Source: CAYXDR01 sp046498185 (lineage in GTDB: Bacteria > Desulfobacterota > DSM-4660 > Desulfatiglandales > Desulfatiglandaceae). Taken from it: 36,576 bases of DNA. Shown piece after piece: positions 8,039 through 16,277 of this stretch. The stretch is taken from positions 1 through 36,576 of the forward strand of contig JAWOBE010000080.1 of NCBI GenBank assembly GCA_046498185.1, given 5' to 3'. Numbering within the stretch: the stretch's first letter is position 1; each line of letters starts with the position of its first letter. A model generated the notes under the pieces. It worked only from the letters and a program-made list of their open reading frames with translations. It had not been told where the DNA came from and did no database searches. Both the position numbers and the translations under genes were made by a program.

Positions 8039-9328
8039 GTGAGGCAGGAAGTGACCCAAACACCATACTGCCGGCCGAATTTGAATCCCGGCGCCGCCCC
8101 CCGGCGCTGGGCGGTATTCAACCTTTCTGCATCCCTGTTCGTAATTTCCCAGTTTTATCGTGTATCCAATGCTATAATCGCACCCGAACTGCAGCATGAT
8201 CTGGATTTGTCCGCCGAATCTTTGGGGTTTCTCAGCGCGATGTTTTTTTATGCGTTTGCTGCCGCGCAGATCCCGCTGGCTCTCTTTCTGGATCGGTTGG
8301 GATCGAGGCTGACGATGAGTGCTCTGAGCCTCGTCGGCGCGGCAGGTGCGTTTATTTTCGCCTTTTCGGAGACGTTGGCCCTGGCCGTTGTCGGCAGGGC
8401 GCTCCTTGGGCTGGGGATGGCTGCGAACCTTATGGGTTCGATGAAGTTGTTCACGAGGTGGTTTTCCTCCCGGGAATTCGCAACAGTTTCGGGAATTCTA
8501 TTCGCGCTCGGTGCTTTGGGCAACATGCTCGCCGCGACTCCTCTGGCCTTCTTGGTGGAAGCGGTGGGATGGCGCATGGCATTTGCGCTTATCGGCATCC
8601 TGACAATAGTTTGCTCAGTCGGCTTTTTCATTTTCGTGCGTGATACGCCATTTTCCGAGGGCACGGAAACATCCCTGGAAGCGGATGCCGGGAGTATTTC
8701 GCGGAACCTGAAGCTCCTCCTTTCCCGAAGAGAATACTGGTTGATCTCGATCGGAACCTTTATCAGATACGGAGTTTTCGTAGCCATCCAGGGTTTGTGG
8801 GCCGGCCCTTATCTCATCTACGGCATCGGGCTTTCGGCTGTGGAGACAGGCAATTTTCTGCTTGTGTTGAATATTGGTTTTCTTATCGGTTCCCCTGTTT
8901 CGGGCTGGCTTGCGGATCGTGCATTGGGCTCGCCCAGAATCGTGGCCCTGCTGGGGCTTGCGGTTATGGGCGCGGTGATGTTGCTGCTTTCAAGCGGATG
9001 GGTCGACATGCATTTGTGGCTTCTTGGTGCCTGTTTTTTCATGCTGGGTGCTTTCAGCGCATTCGGTTTCATGATGCTTGCACATATTAAAGGTGTTATG
9101 CCTACAGCGATGACCGGCATGGCGATAACCGGTGTGAACCTGTTTACAATGCTCGGTGCCGCGTTGTATATGCAGATAATGGGTAAAATTCTGGATGTGC
9201 TGGGAAGTGTCGATCAATTTTCCGCGGCGGACTTTCACAGGGTGTTTTTCGTAGCTTTTGTGTCTTTGGCGTTTGCATTTTTTGTTTACCTTCCGACCAG
9301 GGACAAAGGCGACGAAGCTGTTCAATGA
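8039..9328 (+). CDS. MFS transporter
   Basis: A 429-aa inner-membrane carrier with about 12 hydrophobic segments in two halves. The loop LFLDRLGSRLTMS after the second segment is a variant of MFS motif A, and SGWLADRALGSPR is its counterpart in the second half. The start is uncertain: GTG at 8039 or in-frame GTG at 8051, neither with a strong ribosome-binding site. The substrate cannot be assigned. The next gene, a class-III aminotransferase, starts just 28 bases downstream, so the carrier may import the amine or oxo-acid that enzyme uses (inference). Confidence 0.88.
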   Translation: MRQEVTQTPYCRPNLNPGAAPRRWAVFNLSASLFVISQFYRVSNAIIAPELQHDLDLSAESLGFLSAMFFYAFAAAQIPLALFLDRLGSRLTMSALSLVGAAGAFIFAFSETLALAVVGRALLGLGMAANLMGSMKLFTRWFSSREFATVSGILFALGALGNMLAATPLAFLVEAVGWRMAFALIGILTIVCSVGFFIFVRDTPFSEGTETSLEADAGSISRNLKLLLSRREYWLISIGTFIRYGVFVAIQGLWAGPYLIYGIGLSAVETGNFLLVLNIGFLIGSPVSGWLADRALGSPRIVALLGLAVMGAVMLLLSSGWVDMHLWLLGACFFMLGAFSAFGFMMLAHIKGVMPTAMTGMAITGVNLFTMLGAALYMQIMGKILDVLGSVDQFSAADFHRVFFVAFVSLAFAFFVYLPTRDKGDEAVQ

Positions 9329-9356
9329 TTTTCAAAAATACATGGAGGCGCAAATA

Positions 9357-10679
9357 GTGTCCGAGAAAAATAATGTATTCCCCCGGAAGTTGGGCGTTGA
9401 ACTACCCCGTGCGGAAAAGGCAGTGGGCGTTTACATCGTGGATGACCGTGGTCGTAGATATCTTGATGCCAGCGGCGGGGCGGTGGTCGCCAACCTGGGG
9501 CAGGGCAGGGAGGAGATCGCGCAGGCCGTTTACGACCAGTTGATGTTTTTCTATTACGCTCATCCCACAATGTTTACCTCTCCGCCAGTGGAAAAGCTGG
9601 CGGGAAGGCTTGCCGTGCACTCTGAAGGGGATCTTGAACGTTTCTACTTTCTTTCAAGCGGGTCGGAAGCCGTTGAAACAAGCATAAAAATGGCCCGCCA
9701 AGTGCAGCTTGCTCTCGGAAGACCTCAAAAACACCGCTTGATCGCCCGATGGAAGTCCTATCACGGGTTAACCCTGGGTGCTCTTTCTGCGATGGGCAGA
9801 ACGGCATTTAGAGTGCCCTACGCACCGATGCTGCCGGAAGTTGAACATATTGCACCCCCATATTGTTACCGCTGCTTTTACGAACTGGAATACCCGGCAT
9901 GCGGACTGCGGTGTGCAAGGGCTCTCGAAGATGCCATATTAAGTTTGGGGCCGGATATCGTTTCAGCGTTTCTGGCTGAAACGGTAAGCGGGGCCACCAT
10001 AGCAGGTGCTGTCCCTCCACCCGGCTACTGGTCCTTGATCCGCAGCATTTGTGATCGCTACGATGTTCTTTTGATTCTGGATGAAGTCATGTGTGGAATG
10101 GGCCGTACCGGATCATGGTTTGCCTACCAGGACTTCGGCGTCAAGCCGGACATCGTCACTCTCGGCAAAGGCTTGAGCGGAGGGAGCCTTCCACTTTCCG
10201 CAGTCGGTGTCAAAGGAGAGCTTTACGATGCCATGGCTGCTTCCGGCGGTTTTGTCCACGGGGGAACATTCAGCCACCATCCGGTAACCGCAGCCGCCGG
10301 TGTTGCAGCTGTAGATATCCTCGAGCGGGAAAAACTGGTAGAGCGCGCAGGCAAGATGGGAAAACTACTGGGAAATCTGCTTTCTAGAAGGCTTGGTGAA
10401 AACAGGCACGCAGGTGACATCCGTGGGAAAGGTTTGCTGTGGGGGGTGGAGATAGTGGCTGACAGGAAAAGCAGGCGGCCTTATCCCAGGAGTGAAAAAA
10501 CTGTTGAACGGTTGTGGCGGAGCCTTTTTGAAAATGGAGTTATCGTATACCTTGCTTCGGGCCTTGCAGGTTCTGATGGAGATGCATTGATCGTGGCACC
10601 TCCGTTTATTATCAAAGAGAATGAATTAGTTGAAATCGTGGAAAAATTGGGTTCAACAATCGAATCCATTCTCGGCTGA
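9357..10679 (+). CDS. Class-III PLP-dependent aminotransferase
   Basis: A fold-type I omega-aminotransferase of 440 aa. The start is placed at GTG 9357 because GGAGG lies at 9344-9348. An in-frame ATG at 9342 lacks such a site, and the longer frame would overlap the MFS gene. Signatures are GRRYLDASGGAVVANLGQG, FYFLSSGSEAVETSIKMAR, SYHGLTLGALSAMGR, ILDEVMCGMGRTGSWFA and the PLP lysine in VTLGKGLSGG. CYRCFYELEYPACGLRC is a Cys-rich insert near residues 165-182. The amino donor is not predictable. It is followed after 29 bases by a broken peptide-transporter ATPase, so the operon was probably longer. Confidence 0.9.
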   Translation: MSEKNNVFPRKLGVELPRAEKAVGVYIVDDRGRRYLDASGGAVVANLGQGREEIAQAVYDQLMFFYYAHPTMFTSPPVEKLAGRLAVHSEGDLERFYFLSSGSEAVETSIKMARQVQLALGRPQKHRLIARWKSYHGLTLGALSAMGRTAFRVPYAPMLPEVEHIAPPYCYRCFYELEYPACGLRCARALEDAILSLGPDIVSAFLAETVSGATIAGAVPPPGYWSLIRSICDRYDVLLILDEVMCGMGRTGSWFAYQDFGVKPDIVTLGKGLSGGSLPLSAVGVKGELYDAMAASGGFVHGGTFSHHPVTAAAGVAAVDILEREKLVERAGKMGKLLGNLLSRRLGENRHAGDIRGKGLLWGVEIVADRKSRRPYPRSEKTVERLWRSLFENGVIVYLASGLAGSDGDALIVAPPFIIKENELVEIVEKLGSTIESILG

Positions 10680-10708
10680 TTATTCGTTATGTGGAAAAGG
10701 TTTGCACT

Positions 10709-10879
10709 ATGCTTGGCATTCGAAACCTCAAAACCTATTTTCGCACATCACAGGGTGTTGCACGAGCTGTGGATGGGGTTGATCTATACATCAATCCAGG
10801 GGAAGTGGTAGGGGTGGTGGGGGAGTCCGGATGCGCAAAACTGAGTTTTCGGATGGAAACTATATCACAGGACCAGTGA
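10709..10879 (+). pseudogene. Truncated OppD/DppD-type ABC transporter ATPase fragment
   Basis: From ATG 10709 the reading frame gives MLGIRNLKTYFRTSQG, then VARAVDGVDLYINPGEVVGVVGESG. This is the typical start of a dipeptide/oligopeptide ABC ATPase. Homology stops inside Walker A: where GESGCGKS is expected the sequence reads GESGCAKLSFRM, and it ends within about 15 codons. Signature motif, Walker B and the rest are absent. The 3' end runs into the end of the oppositely oriented UxaA-like gene. It is best explained as a remnant left by a deletion or rearrangement junction near 10845. Confidence 0.8.
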
Positions 10880-12020
10880 CGTAGATATCCATCGCCTCGG
10901 CGTAGCCTGAAAGTTCGGCCCTGGTCAGGGCGCCCGAAGCGGTTTCTTCAATCTTTTCATAAATCAACTCACCGGCTTGCTCAAGAGAAACCTCTCCGCT
11001 CATCACACCCGAAACGGAGAGATCCATATGATCGCGGAGATTATTCCACGTTTTATCGTTGCCTGTAATTTTTATCACGGGCACGAACGGGAAGCCCTGC
11101 GGAGCGCCCCGTCCTGTGGTAAATGCGATTACGTTTGCACCGGCCGCTGCGAGCCCCGTTAGGATCTCCGGTTCTCTACCGGGGGAATCCATTAAAACCA
11201 GACCCTTAGTCTCAGGTTTATGCCCGTACTCGTAAACGTCCTGGACCGTGGCATGACCGGCCTTGGCTATGGCACCCAGGGATTTTTCTTCGATCGTTGT
11301 AAGGCCTCCGGCTATGTTGCCGGGCGTCGGCTGGCCGCCCCGCATGTCAGCGCCCACGGCTTTGGCCCTGTTCTCCATTCGTTCCACGAGGGCCAGTATT
11401 TTTTCGGCTGTTTCGCGGTCTCTAGCTCTTGAGGCGAATATATGTTCGGCGCCTATGATTTCGGTTATTTCTCCGATGATCGCCGTCGCCCCTTCTTGCA
11501 TGAGTTTTTCGACCGTCACTCCCAGGGCGGGATTGGAGGAAAGCCCGGAGGTGGTATCCGAGCTGCCGCATTTCAGCCCTAGTACGATGTCCTGGGAATT
11601 ACAGGATTCGCGATGAATACGTGAAGCTTCGGCCGCCATTTGCTGAGCCAGGAGAATGCCCTTAGCCGTGGTGAGAGCTGCACCTCCTTCTTCCTGAATT
11701 ACTATAGTTTCGACTTTTCTGCCGCTTTCTGCTATGCGTTTTGCAACCCGCACCGAATCGGTACCCTCGCAACCCAGGCTTACCAGCAGCACGGAATGAA
11801 GGTTCGGATTCGTGCCCAGTCCACACAAAGTCTCTGTCACCCGGTTCAAATCGGGCGGTGTCTGGCAGCATCCCTGCTGGTGGGAAAAAGCCACCGCTCC
11901 CCGCACCTGGCCTGCTATGGCCCTGGCGACTTCGTTTGCGCAAACAACCGTCGAGAGTATTCCTACATAATTGCGTGTTCCGACGCTGCCATCTTTTCTT
12001 TTGTATCCCATGAATTTCAT
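10860..12020 (-). CDS. UxaA/SuyB-type dehydratase or lyase, large subunit
   Basis: A 386-aa protein of the altronate/galactarate dehydratase C-terminal family, which also includes the large subunit of (2R)-sulfolactate sulfo-lyase. Visible motifs are GYKRKDGSVGTRNYVGILSTVVCANEVA, HQQGCCQTPPDLNR, LVSLGCEGTD, VLGLKCGSSDTTSGLSSNPALG and FTTGRGAPQGFPFVPVIKITGN. Conserved Cys (CC, GC, KCG) fit an iron-dependent active site. It starts at ATG 12020 with GAGGA upstream and lies 42 bases after the small-subunit gene. Sequence alone does not decide between sugar-acid dehydratase and sulfolactate lyase. Either fits a pathway for organic acid use. Confidence 0.87.
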   Translation of the reverse strand: MKFMGYKRKDGSVGTRNYVGILSTVVCANEVARAIAGQVRGAVAFSHQQGCCQTPPDLNRVTETLCGLGTNPNLHSVLLVSLGCEGTDSVRVAKRIAESGRKVETIVIQEEGGAALTTAKGILLAQQMAAEASRIHRESCNSQDIVLGLKCGSSDTTSGLSSNPALGVTVEKLMQEGATAIIGEITEIIGAEHIFASRARDRETAEKILALVERMENRAKAVGADMRGGQPTPGNIAGGLTTIEEKSLGAIAKAGHATVQDVYEYGHKPETKGLVLMDSPGREPEILTGLAAAGANVIAFTTGRGAPQGFPFVPVIKITGNDKTWNNLRDHMDLSVSGVMSGEVSLEQAGELIYEKIEETASGALTRAELSGYAEAMDIYVTGPVI

Positions 12021-12062
12021 ATATTTATCCTCTATGTCAGCTATGACAAAAGTGGGCGACTT

Positions 12063-12362
12063 TCACCCCTTCTGGGGAAGGTCCCCGCGGCCGCGCAGGC
12101 TTTCCACGTTATGGACATGGACGTGGGCGCCCTGTTGTATGCTGCAAGAGGCTCGGCCTATGATCTCTCCGTATTTCAACACGTTTTCGCCCTTGTCTAT
12201 GGCATGGATGGCCAGTTTGTGCCCATAGGGAATGTCCTCGACCAGGAGCACGGGAACAACTTCTTCGCCAATTCCGACCTGGACTGCAAGACCGGCCGAG
12301 AGGTCGCGGATTGCAGTCCCAACATTGTCTTCAGGTTTTATCGCTATTGCATCTCGTTTCAT
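12063..12362 (-). CDS. UxaA/SuyA-type small subunit (SAF domain)
   Basis: A 99-aa protein with the SAF fold found at the N terminus of altronate dehydratase and as the separate small subunit of sulfolactate sulfo-lyase and split UxaA enzymes. The core IPYGHKLAIHAIDKGENVLKYGEIIG, split by a few residues, and the terminal GAHVHVHNVES are diagnostic. These His residues are expected near the metal site. The start ATG at 12362 follows GTGAGGA. It lies directly upstream of the large subunit in a two-gene operon. Confidence 0.88.
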   Translation of the reverse strand: MKRDAIAIKPEDNVGTAIRDLSAGLAVQVGIGEEVVPVLLVEDIPYGHKLAIHAIDKGENVLKYGEIIGRASCSIQQGAHVHVHNVESLRGRGDLPQKG

Positions 12363-12596
12363 CGATTCCTCACTTGAGTTTTTATGGCCCGCTCTTTGGG
12401 AGGCGGAACAACCGTGATCAAATCCCAGAAATACTCAATGTATTTAGCGAAACACAACCCGGAGCCAAAGTCAACCCACTAGGCCTAAGCGGCTGATAAA
12501 AAATGCCACATGCAATCCCGCAATCGGTGGCAAAAGTCGTTGAATCCTGGTGAGCGAATTTAATCGGGGATGGTTTGGATTTTGAAGATCGTTGAC
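12363..12596. other. Spacer with a degraded element
   Basis: No gene. The stretch around 12490-12570 (GATAAAAAATGCCACATGC, then ATCCTGGTGAGCGAA and TTAATCGGGG) resembles the interior of the element at 4065-4162 (GTAAAAAGCGCCAAATGC, then GTCCTGAGGAGCGAA and TAATCCCGCG). It is probably a diverged copy. A TTGACT hexamer on the minus strand near 12465-12475 could be part of the promoter for the small-subunit gene, but no good -10 partner was found. Confidence 0.4.
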
Positions 12597-12710
12597 GTAA
12601 TCGACCTTCCCTCGGCATCGGTATCGGCTGTTTTTTTTAAGTAGTGCTTTTTTCAGCCAGCTAATAGCTAAAAGCTAATGGCTAACAGCTAAAAGCTGGA
12701 AGCTAAAGGC
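12597..12710. repeat. Composite intergenic repeat, copy D
   Basis: A short version of the composite repeat: GTAATCGACC, a brief hexamer run (ATCGGT ATCGGC), the T-rich block and a long 10-bp-period block of GCTAATAGCTAAAAGCTAATG type. It lacks the GTCGTT-rich left module. It lies upstream of the EamA permease gene. Confidence 0.75.
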
Positions 12711-12860
12711 TTCCGTTTCCGGCCGGGCAGGGTGGGCAGAAACTGTTTGCAATTGACACAAATGCAAAAATACATAATGCTCCTGAAGCGTTTAATGTTC
12801 GATCCGGAAAAGGCGGATGTGCCGTAGAAATTTTTTACTATAGGAAAAGGCTTAGACCGG

Positions 12861-13730
12861 ATGTCTGAAGCAAATACAGAGCGGTTGCATGGAACACTGG
12901 TAATGCTTTTGACGGCGACGCTTTGGAGCACCAGCGGATTGGGCATCAAACTGGTGAGCTGGAATCCTGTTGCAATAACCGGCGCCCGCAGTTTAATCGC
13001 CGCGGTGTTGCTGATCACTTTCGCGCGCAGATTCAGCGTTCCGAAAACCCCCGCAGGTGTAATGGCTTCGATTTCCTACGCATTATGTATGCTGACCTTC
13101 GTTATCGCAAATAAGCTTACAACTTCGGCAAATGCAATATTTCTTCAGTATCTTTCCCCTGCATTCGTAGCGGTGTTGGGAATCGCAATGCTGAAAGAGA
13201 TGCCGAGCAGGTTCGACTGGGCCGTACTTTTGGGTGTGCTCGGGGGAATGACACTTTTTTTTATCGATCGAATCGGGCCCGGTGCCATGATGGGAAACGT
13301 CTCCGCGGTTGCAAGCGGTTTGTGCCTTGCTTTTTTCATAATTTTCATGAGGATAGATTCAGGGCAGACCGGCGGACGTCACACGGCCCTCGACAACATG
13401 ATTTTTTCTCATCTTCTTGCAGCGGCGATGTCCTTGCCTGCGGTTTTAACCTCTTCCATGCCGGATTTTCCGAGCATGGCAGGGATTCTTTATATGGGAG
13501 TCTTTCAAATGGGGCTGGCCTCGATTCTTTTCCCATATGGAGTTCGCAGGTTGACGGCGGTTGGAACTTCCATCATTACGTTGATAGAGCCTGTGCTGAA
13601 TCCGGTATGGGTGTTTTTGATAATCGGTGAAATACCGTCTTTGAATGCGGTGATCGGGGGCATGATCATAATCGTGCTTGTGGCGGTTCGCTCAGTGGTT
13701 TCAATACGCAGGGCCTCTGTCAGGGCTTGA
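12861..13730 (+). CDS. EamA-family (DMT superfamily) permease
   Basis: A 289-aa inner-membrane protein with about ten hydrophobic segments arranged as two EamA repeats. The first repeat has LWSTSGLGIKLVSWNP, ITGARSLIAAVLL and ALCMLTFVIANKLTTSANAIFLQYLSPAFVA. The second ends with GTSIITLIEPVLNPVWVFLIIGE, a typical EamA signature. Members export or import metabolites such as amino acids, and the substrate here is not predictable. A TTGACA (12753-12758) lies about 100 bases upstream. The next gene, ahbD, follows after 99 bases in the same direction. Confidence 0.88.
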   Translation: MSEANTERLHGTLVMLLTATLWSTSGLGIKLVSWNPVAITGARSLIAAVLLITFARRFSVPKTPAGVMASISYALCMLTFVIANKLTTSANAIFLQYLSPAFVAVLGIAMLKEMPSRFDWAVLLGVLGGMTLFFIDRIGPGAMMGNVSAVASGLCLAFFIIFMRIDSGQTGGRHTALDNMIFSHLLAAAMSLPAVLTSSMPDFPSMAGILYMGVFQMGLASILFPYGVRRLTAVGTSIITLIEPVLNPVWVFLIIGEIPSLNAVIGGMIIIVLVAVRSVVSIRRASVRA

Positions 13731-13829
13731 ATCTTTCGCTCGACTTGACATCGTTTTGCAGCTTTCATATGTTTCAATGCGGTTCAGATCCGCTGCCAAA
13801 AAATGGACTGGACCAGATAGGAATAATTC

Positions 13830-14942
13830 ATGGAAACATTTCACGGAAAAACAGAGTTGAAGTGGCAGCCGAGGCTGGTGGCATGGGAAGTAACCCGTTC
13901 GTGCAATCTGAATTGTGTACATTGCAGGGCCGCTTCCGAGCGGGGACCGTACGAGGGTGAACTCGACACCTCGAAGTGTATGGATATACTGCATGAGATC
14001 AGAGATGTGGGTACGCCGATAGTTATCCTGACCGGAGGGGAGCCGTTGATGCGCAAGGATATTTTCGAGCTTGCGCAGAAGGGTACGGAATTGGGTCTGC
14101 GGATGGTGATGGCGACAAACGGGACGTTGTTGAACCCCGATAATGTCGAGGCCATGAAAGAATCAGGCATACAGCGTGTGAGCATCTCGCTTGACGCCGC
14201 CGATGCCGAAGGTCATGATCATTTCAGGCAGGTTCCCGGAGCATTCAAGCGCGCGGTGGAGGGTGCCGGTTTCTTGAGAGAAGGAGGGCTCGAGTTCCAG
14301 ATAAACACGACGGTTACGCGGCACAACAAAGACGATCTGCCGGAAATCATGCAAATGGTCGCCGATCTGGGGGCCGTGGCGCACCATTTGTTTTTGCTCG
14401 TTCCCACAGGTCGAGCCAGGGAAATGGCCAACCAGGAAATTGAAGCCGGAGAGTACGAAAGCGTTCTGAAATGGCTTTGCAGCATGAGGGAAAAAACGCC
14501 GCTACATTTAAAGGCCACCTGCGCTCCTCATTATTATCGTATCCTTCGCCAGGAAGCCAGGTCCAGGGGGCAGGAGGTGACTTATGAGACGCATGGGCTG
14601 GATGCTGTTACGCGGGGATGTCTCGGCGGCACGTCATTTTGCTTTATCTCTCATGACGGGATCATCCAACCTTGTGGTTACCTGGATATACCTTGCGGAG
14701 ATTTAAAGACGCAGCCCTTTGGAGCTATCTGGCTTAATTCCGAAGTGTTTGGTAAACTTCGAAATTTCAAGGGCTACAAAGGCAAATGCGGGAGGTGTGA
14801 ATATTTGAATGTATGCGGCGGCTGCAGGGCGCGTGCTTACGAAGCCACCGGAAATTTTCTCGAGGAAGAACCCTTGTGCTCCTATCAGCCGAAAAAGATA
14901 GGAGCGACGCCTTGGAAGGCCGGAGAACCCCTTGATGGATGA
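13830..14942 (+). CDS. ahbD: Radical SAM haem synthase AhbD
   Basis: A 370-aa radical SAM/SPASM enzyme assigned to AhbD, which converts Fe-coproporphyrin III to haem b in the siroheme-dependent pathway of sulfate reducers and archaea. The [4Fe-4S]-SAM motif is CNLNCVHC (C25, C29, C32) in the family context LVAWEVTRSCNL. LTGGEPLMR, ATNGTLL and SISLDA follow. The C-terminal part has TRGCLGGTSFCFISHDG, IIQPCGYLDIPCG and CGRCEYLNVCGGCRARAYE, which provide auxiliary-cluster cysteines. It overlaps the following AhbA/B gene by 8 bases, supporting the role. The alternative is the related AhbC/NirJ, but the APHYYRILRQEARSRG and FCFISH segments fit AhbD better. Confidence 0.85.
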   Translation: METFHGKTELKWQPRLVAWEVTRSCNLNCVHCRAASERGPYEGELDTSKCMDILHEIRDVGTPIVILTGGEPLMRKDIFELAQKGTELGLRMVMATNGTLLNPDNVEAMKESGIQRVSISLDAADAEGHDHFRQVPGAFKRAVEGAGFLREGGLEFQINTTVTRHNKDDLPEIMQMVADLGAVAHHLFLLVPTGRAREMANQEIEAGEYESVLKWLCSMREKTPLHLKATCAPHYYRILRQEARSRGQEVTYETHGLDAVTRGCLGGTSFCFISHDGIIQPCGYLDIPCGDLKTQPFGAIWLNSEVFGKLRNFKGYKGKCGRCEYLNVCGGCRARAYEATGNFLEEEPLCSYQPKKIGATPWKAGEPLDG

Positions 14943-15381
14943 GAAAGACAGAGAGATACTCAACGAAATTCAATCGGCATTTCCGATCGTAAGCAGGCCG
15001 TACGCCGAGCTTGGCGCCCGGCTTGGGTTGAAGGAAGAAGAAGTTTTAGATAGGGTTGTGAAACTGAGAAAATCAGGCGTGATACGCCGGATAGGTGCCA
15101 ATTTTCATTCCAACAGGCTCGATTTTTCAAGCACGCTCTGTGCAGCGAGGGTTCCGAAGGAAAAACTGGAGCTCTTCGTTCGGAAAGTCAATTCATACCC
15201 GGGTGTCACCCATAATTACCTGAGACCAGGAAACTACAATGTATGGTTCACATTCATTGCTCCTGACATGATATCCATAGAGAATGCTCTTCGGGATATC
15301 GAGGCCGAAACCGGAGTGGAAAAAATTCTGAACCTTCCTGCTCTTCGCTTGTTCAAAATAAAAGTCGATTTTGAAATTTAA
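14935..15381 (+). CDS. AhbA/AhbB-type siroheme decarboxylase subunit (Lrp/AsnC fold)
   Basis: A 148-aa Lrp/AsnC-like protein. An N-terminal winged HTH (DREILNEIQSAFPIVSRPYA) is followed by an effector-like domain with the pathway signature IRRIGANFHSNRLDFSSTLC, then PGVTHNYLRPGNYNVWFTF. These features identify siroheme decarboxylase subunits (AhbA/B, homologous to NirD/G/H/L), which make 12,18-didecarboxysiroheme. AhbA and AhbB cannot be told apart here. The start is ATG 14935 with GGAG upstream, inside the end of ahbD. The partner subunit and AhbC are not in this window. A true transcription factor is unlikely given the motif and operon. Confidence 0.85.
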   Translation: MDEKDREILNEIQSAFPIVSRPYAELGARLGLKEEEVLDRVVKLRKSGVIRRIGANFHSNRLDFSSTLCAARVPKEKLELFVRKVNSYPGVTHNYLRPGNYNVWFTFIAPDMISIENALRDIEAETGVEKILNLPALRLFKIKVDFEI

Positions 15382-15401
15382 CGGATGCCCGGAGAATAAA
15401 T

Positions 15402-16277
15402 ATGAAAGGAATCATTCTTGCCGGAGGATCGGGGACAAGGCTTCACCCTATAACCCGCGTGGTCAGCAAGCAGCTTCTGCCTGTGTATGACAAACCAATG
15501 ATCTATTATCCTTTATCCGTGTTGATGCTTGCGGGCATAAGGGAAATACTCGTTATATCGACACCCAGAGACCTGCCGTCTTACGAGGCGTTGTTGGGAG
15601 ACGGCAGCCAGCTGGGAATGAATTTCCGTTACAAGGAGCAGCCCAGACCCGAAGGCTTGGCGCAGGCGTTTATCCTCGGCCGGGATTTCATCGGTGAGGA
15701 CAATGTGTGCATGGTTCTCGGGGACAACATTTTTTACGGTCATGGCCTATCCGGGAAGCTTGTCTCGGCTGCTTCGAGAAGGGAAGGGGCCACTGTTTTC
15801 GGTTATTGGGTCAAGGACCCGCATCGCTACGGGGTGGTGTCTTTCGATTCGACAGGGCAAGCTGTTGAAATAGAAGAAAAACCGGCCGTACCCCGATCAA
15901 ATTTCGCAGTTACAGGACTTTATTTTTACGACAACCGGGTGGTGGAAATCGCCTCCTCGTTGAAGCCGTCGCCCAGGGGGGAACTGGAAATAACCGATGT
16001 GAACAAAGCTTATCTGGCGCTCGGAATGCTTCAAGTGGAAACCTTGGGTCGCGGGGTTGCGTGGCTCGACACTGGTACACATGTGAGCCTGATGCAGGCC
16101 TCCAATTTTATCCAGGTGATTGAAGAGCGACAAGGCCTTAAAATAGCTTGCATCGAGGAGATTGCATACCGAAAAGGATTCATCGATTCGGCTCAATTTG
16201 AAAGGCTGGCGAAGGAGCTCAATAACAATAGCTATGGTGACTACCTTTTGAATTTTCTTCGGCAGGAGGGCGCATGA
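15402..16277 (+). CDS. rfbA: Glucose-1-phosphate thymidylyltransferase
   Basis: A 291-aa nucleotidyltransferase forming dTDP-glucose from dTTP and glucose-1-phosphate, the first step of dTDP-rhamnose and related sugars. The N terminus MKGIILAGGSGTRLHPITRV and SKQLLPVYDKPMIYYPLS are the classic signature. VLGDNIFYGHG, GYWVKDPHRYGVV, EEKPAVPRSNFAVTGLYFYD and WLDTGTHVSLMQASNFI follow. Full family length. It lies 20 bases after the AhbA/B gene and overlaps rfbC by 4 bases, so it could be cotranscribed with both. Confidence 0.96.
   Translation: MKGIILAGGSGTRLHPITRVVSKQLLPVYDKPMIYYPLSVLMLAGIREILVISTPRDLPSYEALLGDGSQLGMNFRYKEQPRPEGLAQAFILGRDFIGEDNVCMVLGDNIFYGHGLSGKLVSAASRREGATVFGYWVKDPHRYGVVSFDSTGQAVEIEEKPAVPRSNFAVTGLYFYDNRVVEIASSLKPSPRGELEITDVNKAYLALGMLQVETLGRGVAWLDTGTHVSLMQASNFIQVIEERQGLKIACIEEIAYRKGFIDSAQFERLAKELNNNSYGDYLLNFLRQEGA

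Noticed and set aside
8248..8787. A long antisense frame inside the MFS gene
   Set aside because: It is a shadow of the plus-strand gene, whose transmembrane pattern and MFS motifs are clear.
14935..15381. Reading the Lrp/AsnC-like protein as a transcription regulator
   Set aside because: The IRRIGANFHS and GVTHNYLR signatures and overlap with ahbD identify a siroheme decarboxylase subunit.
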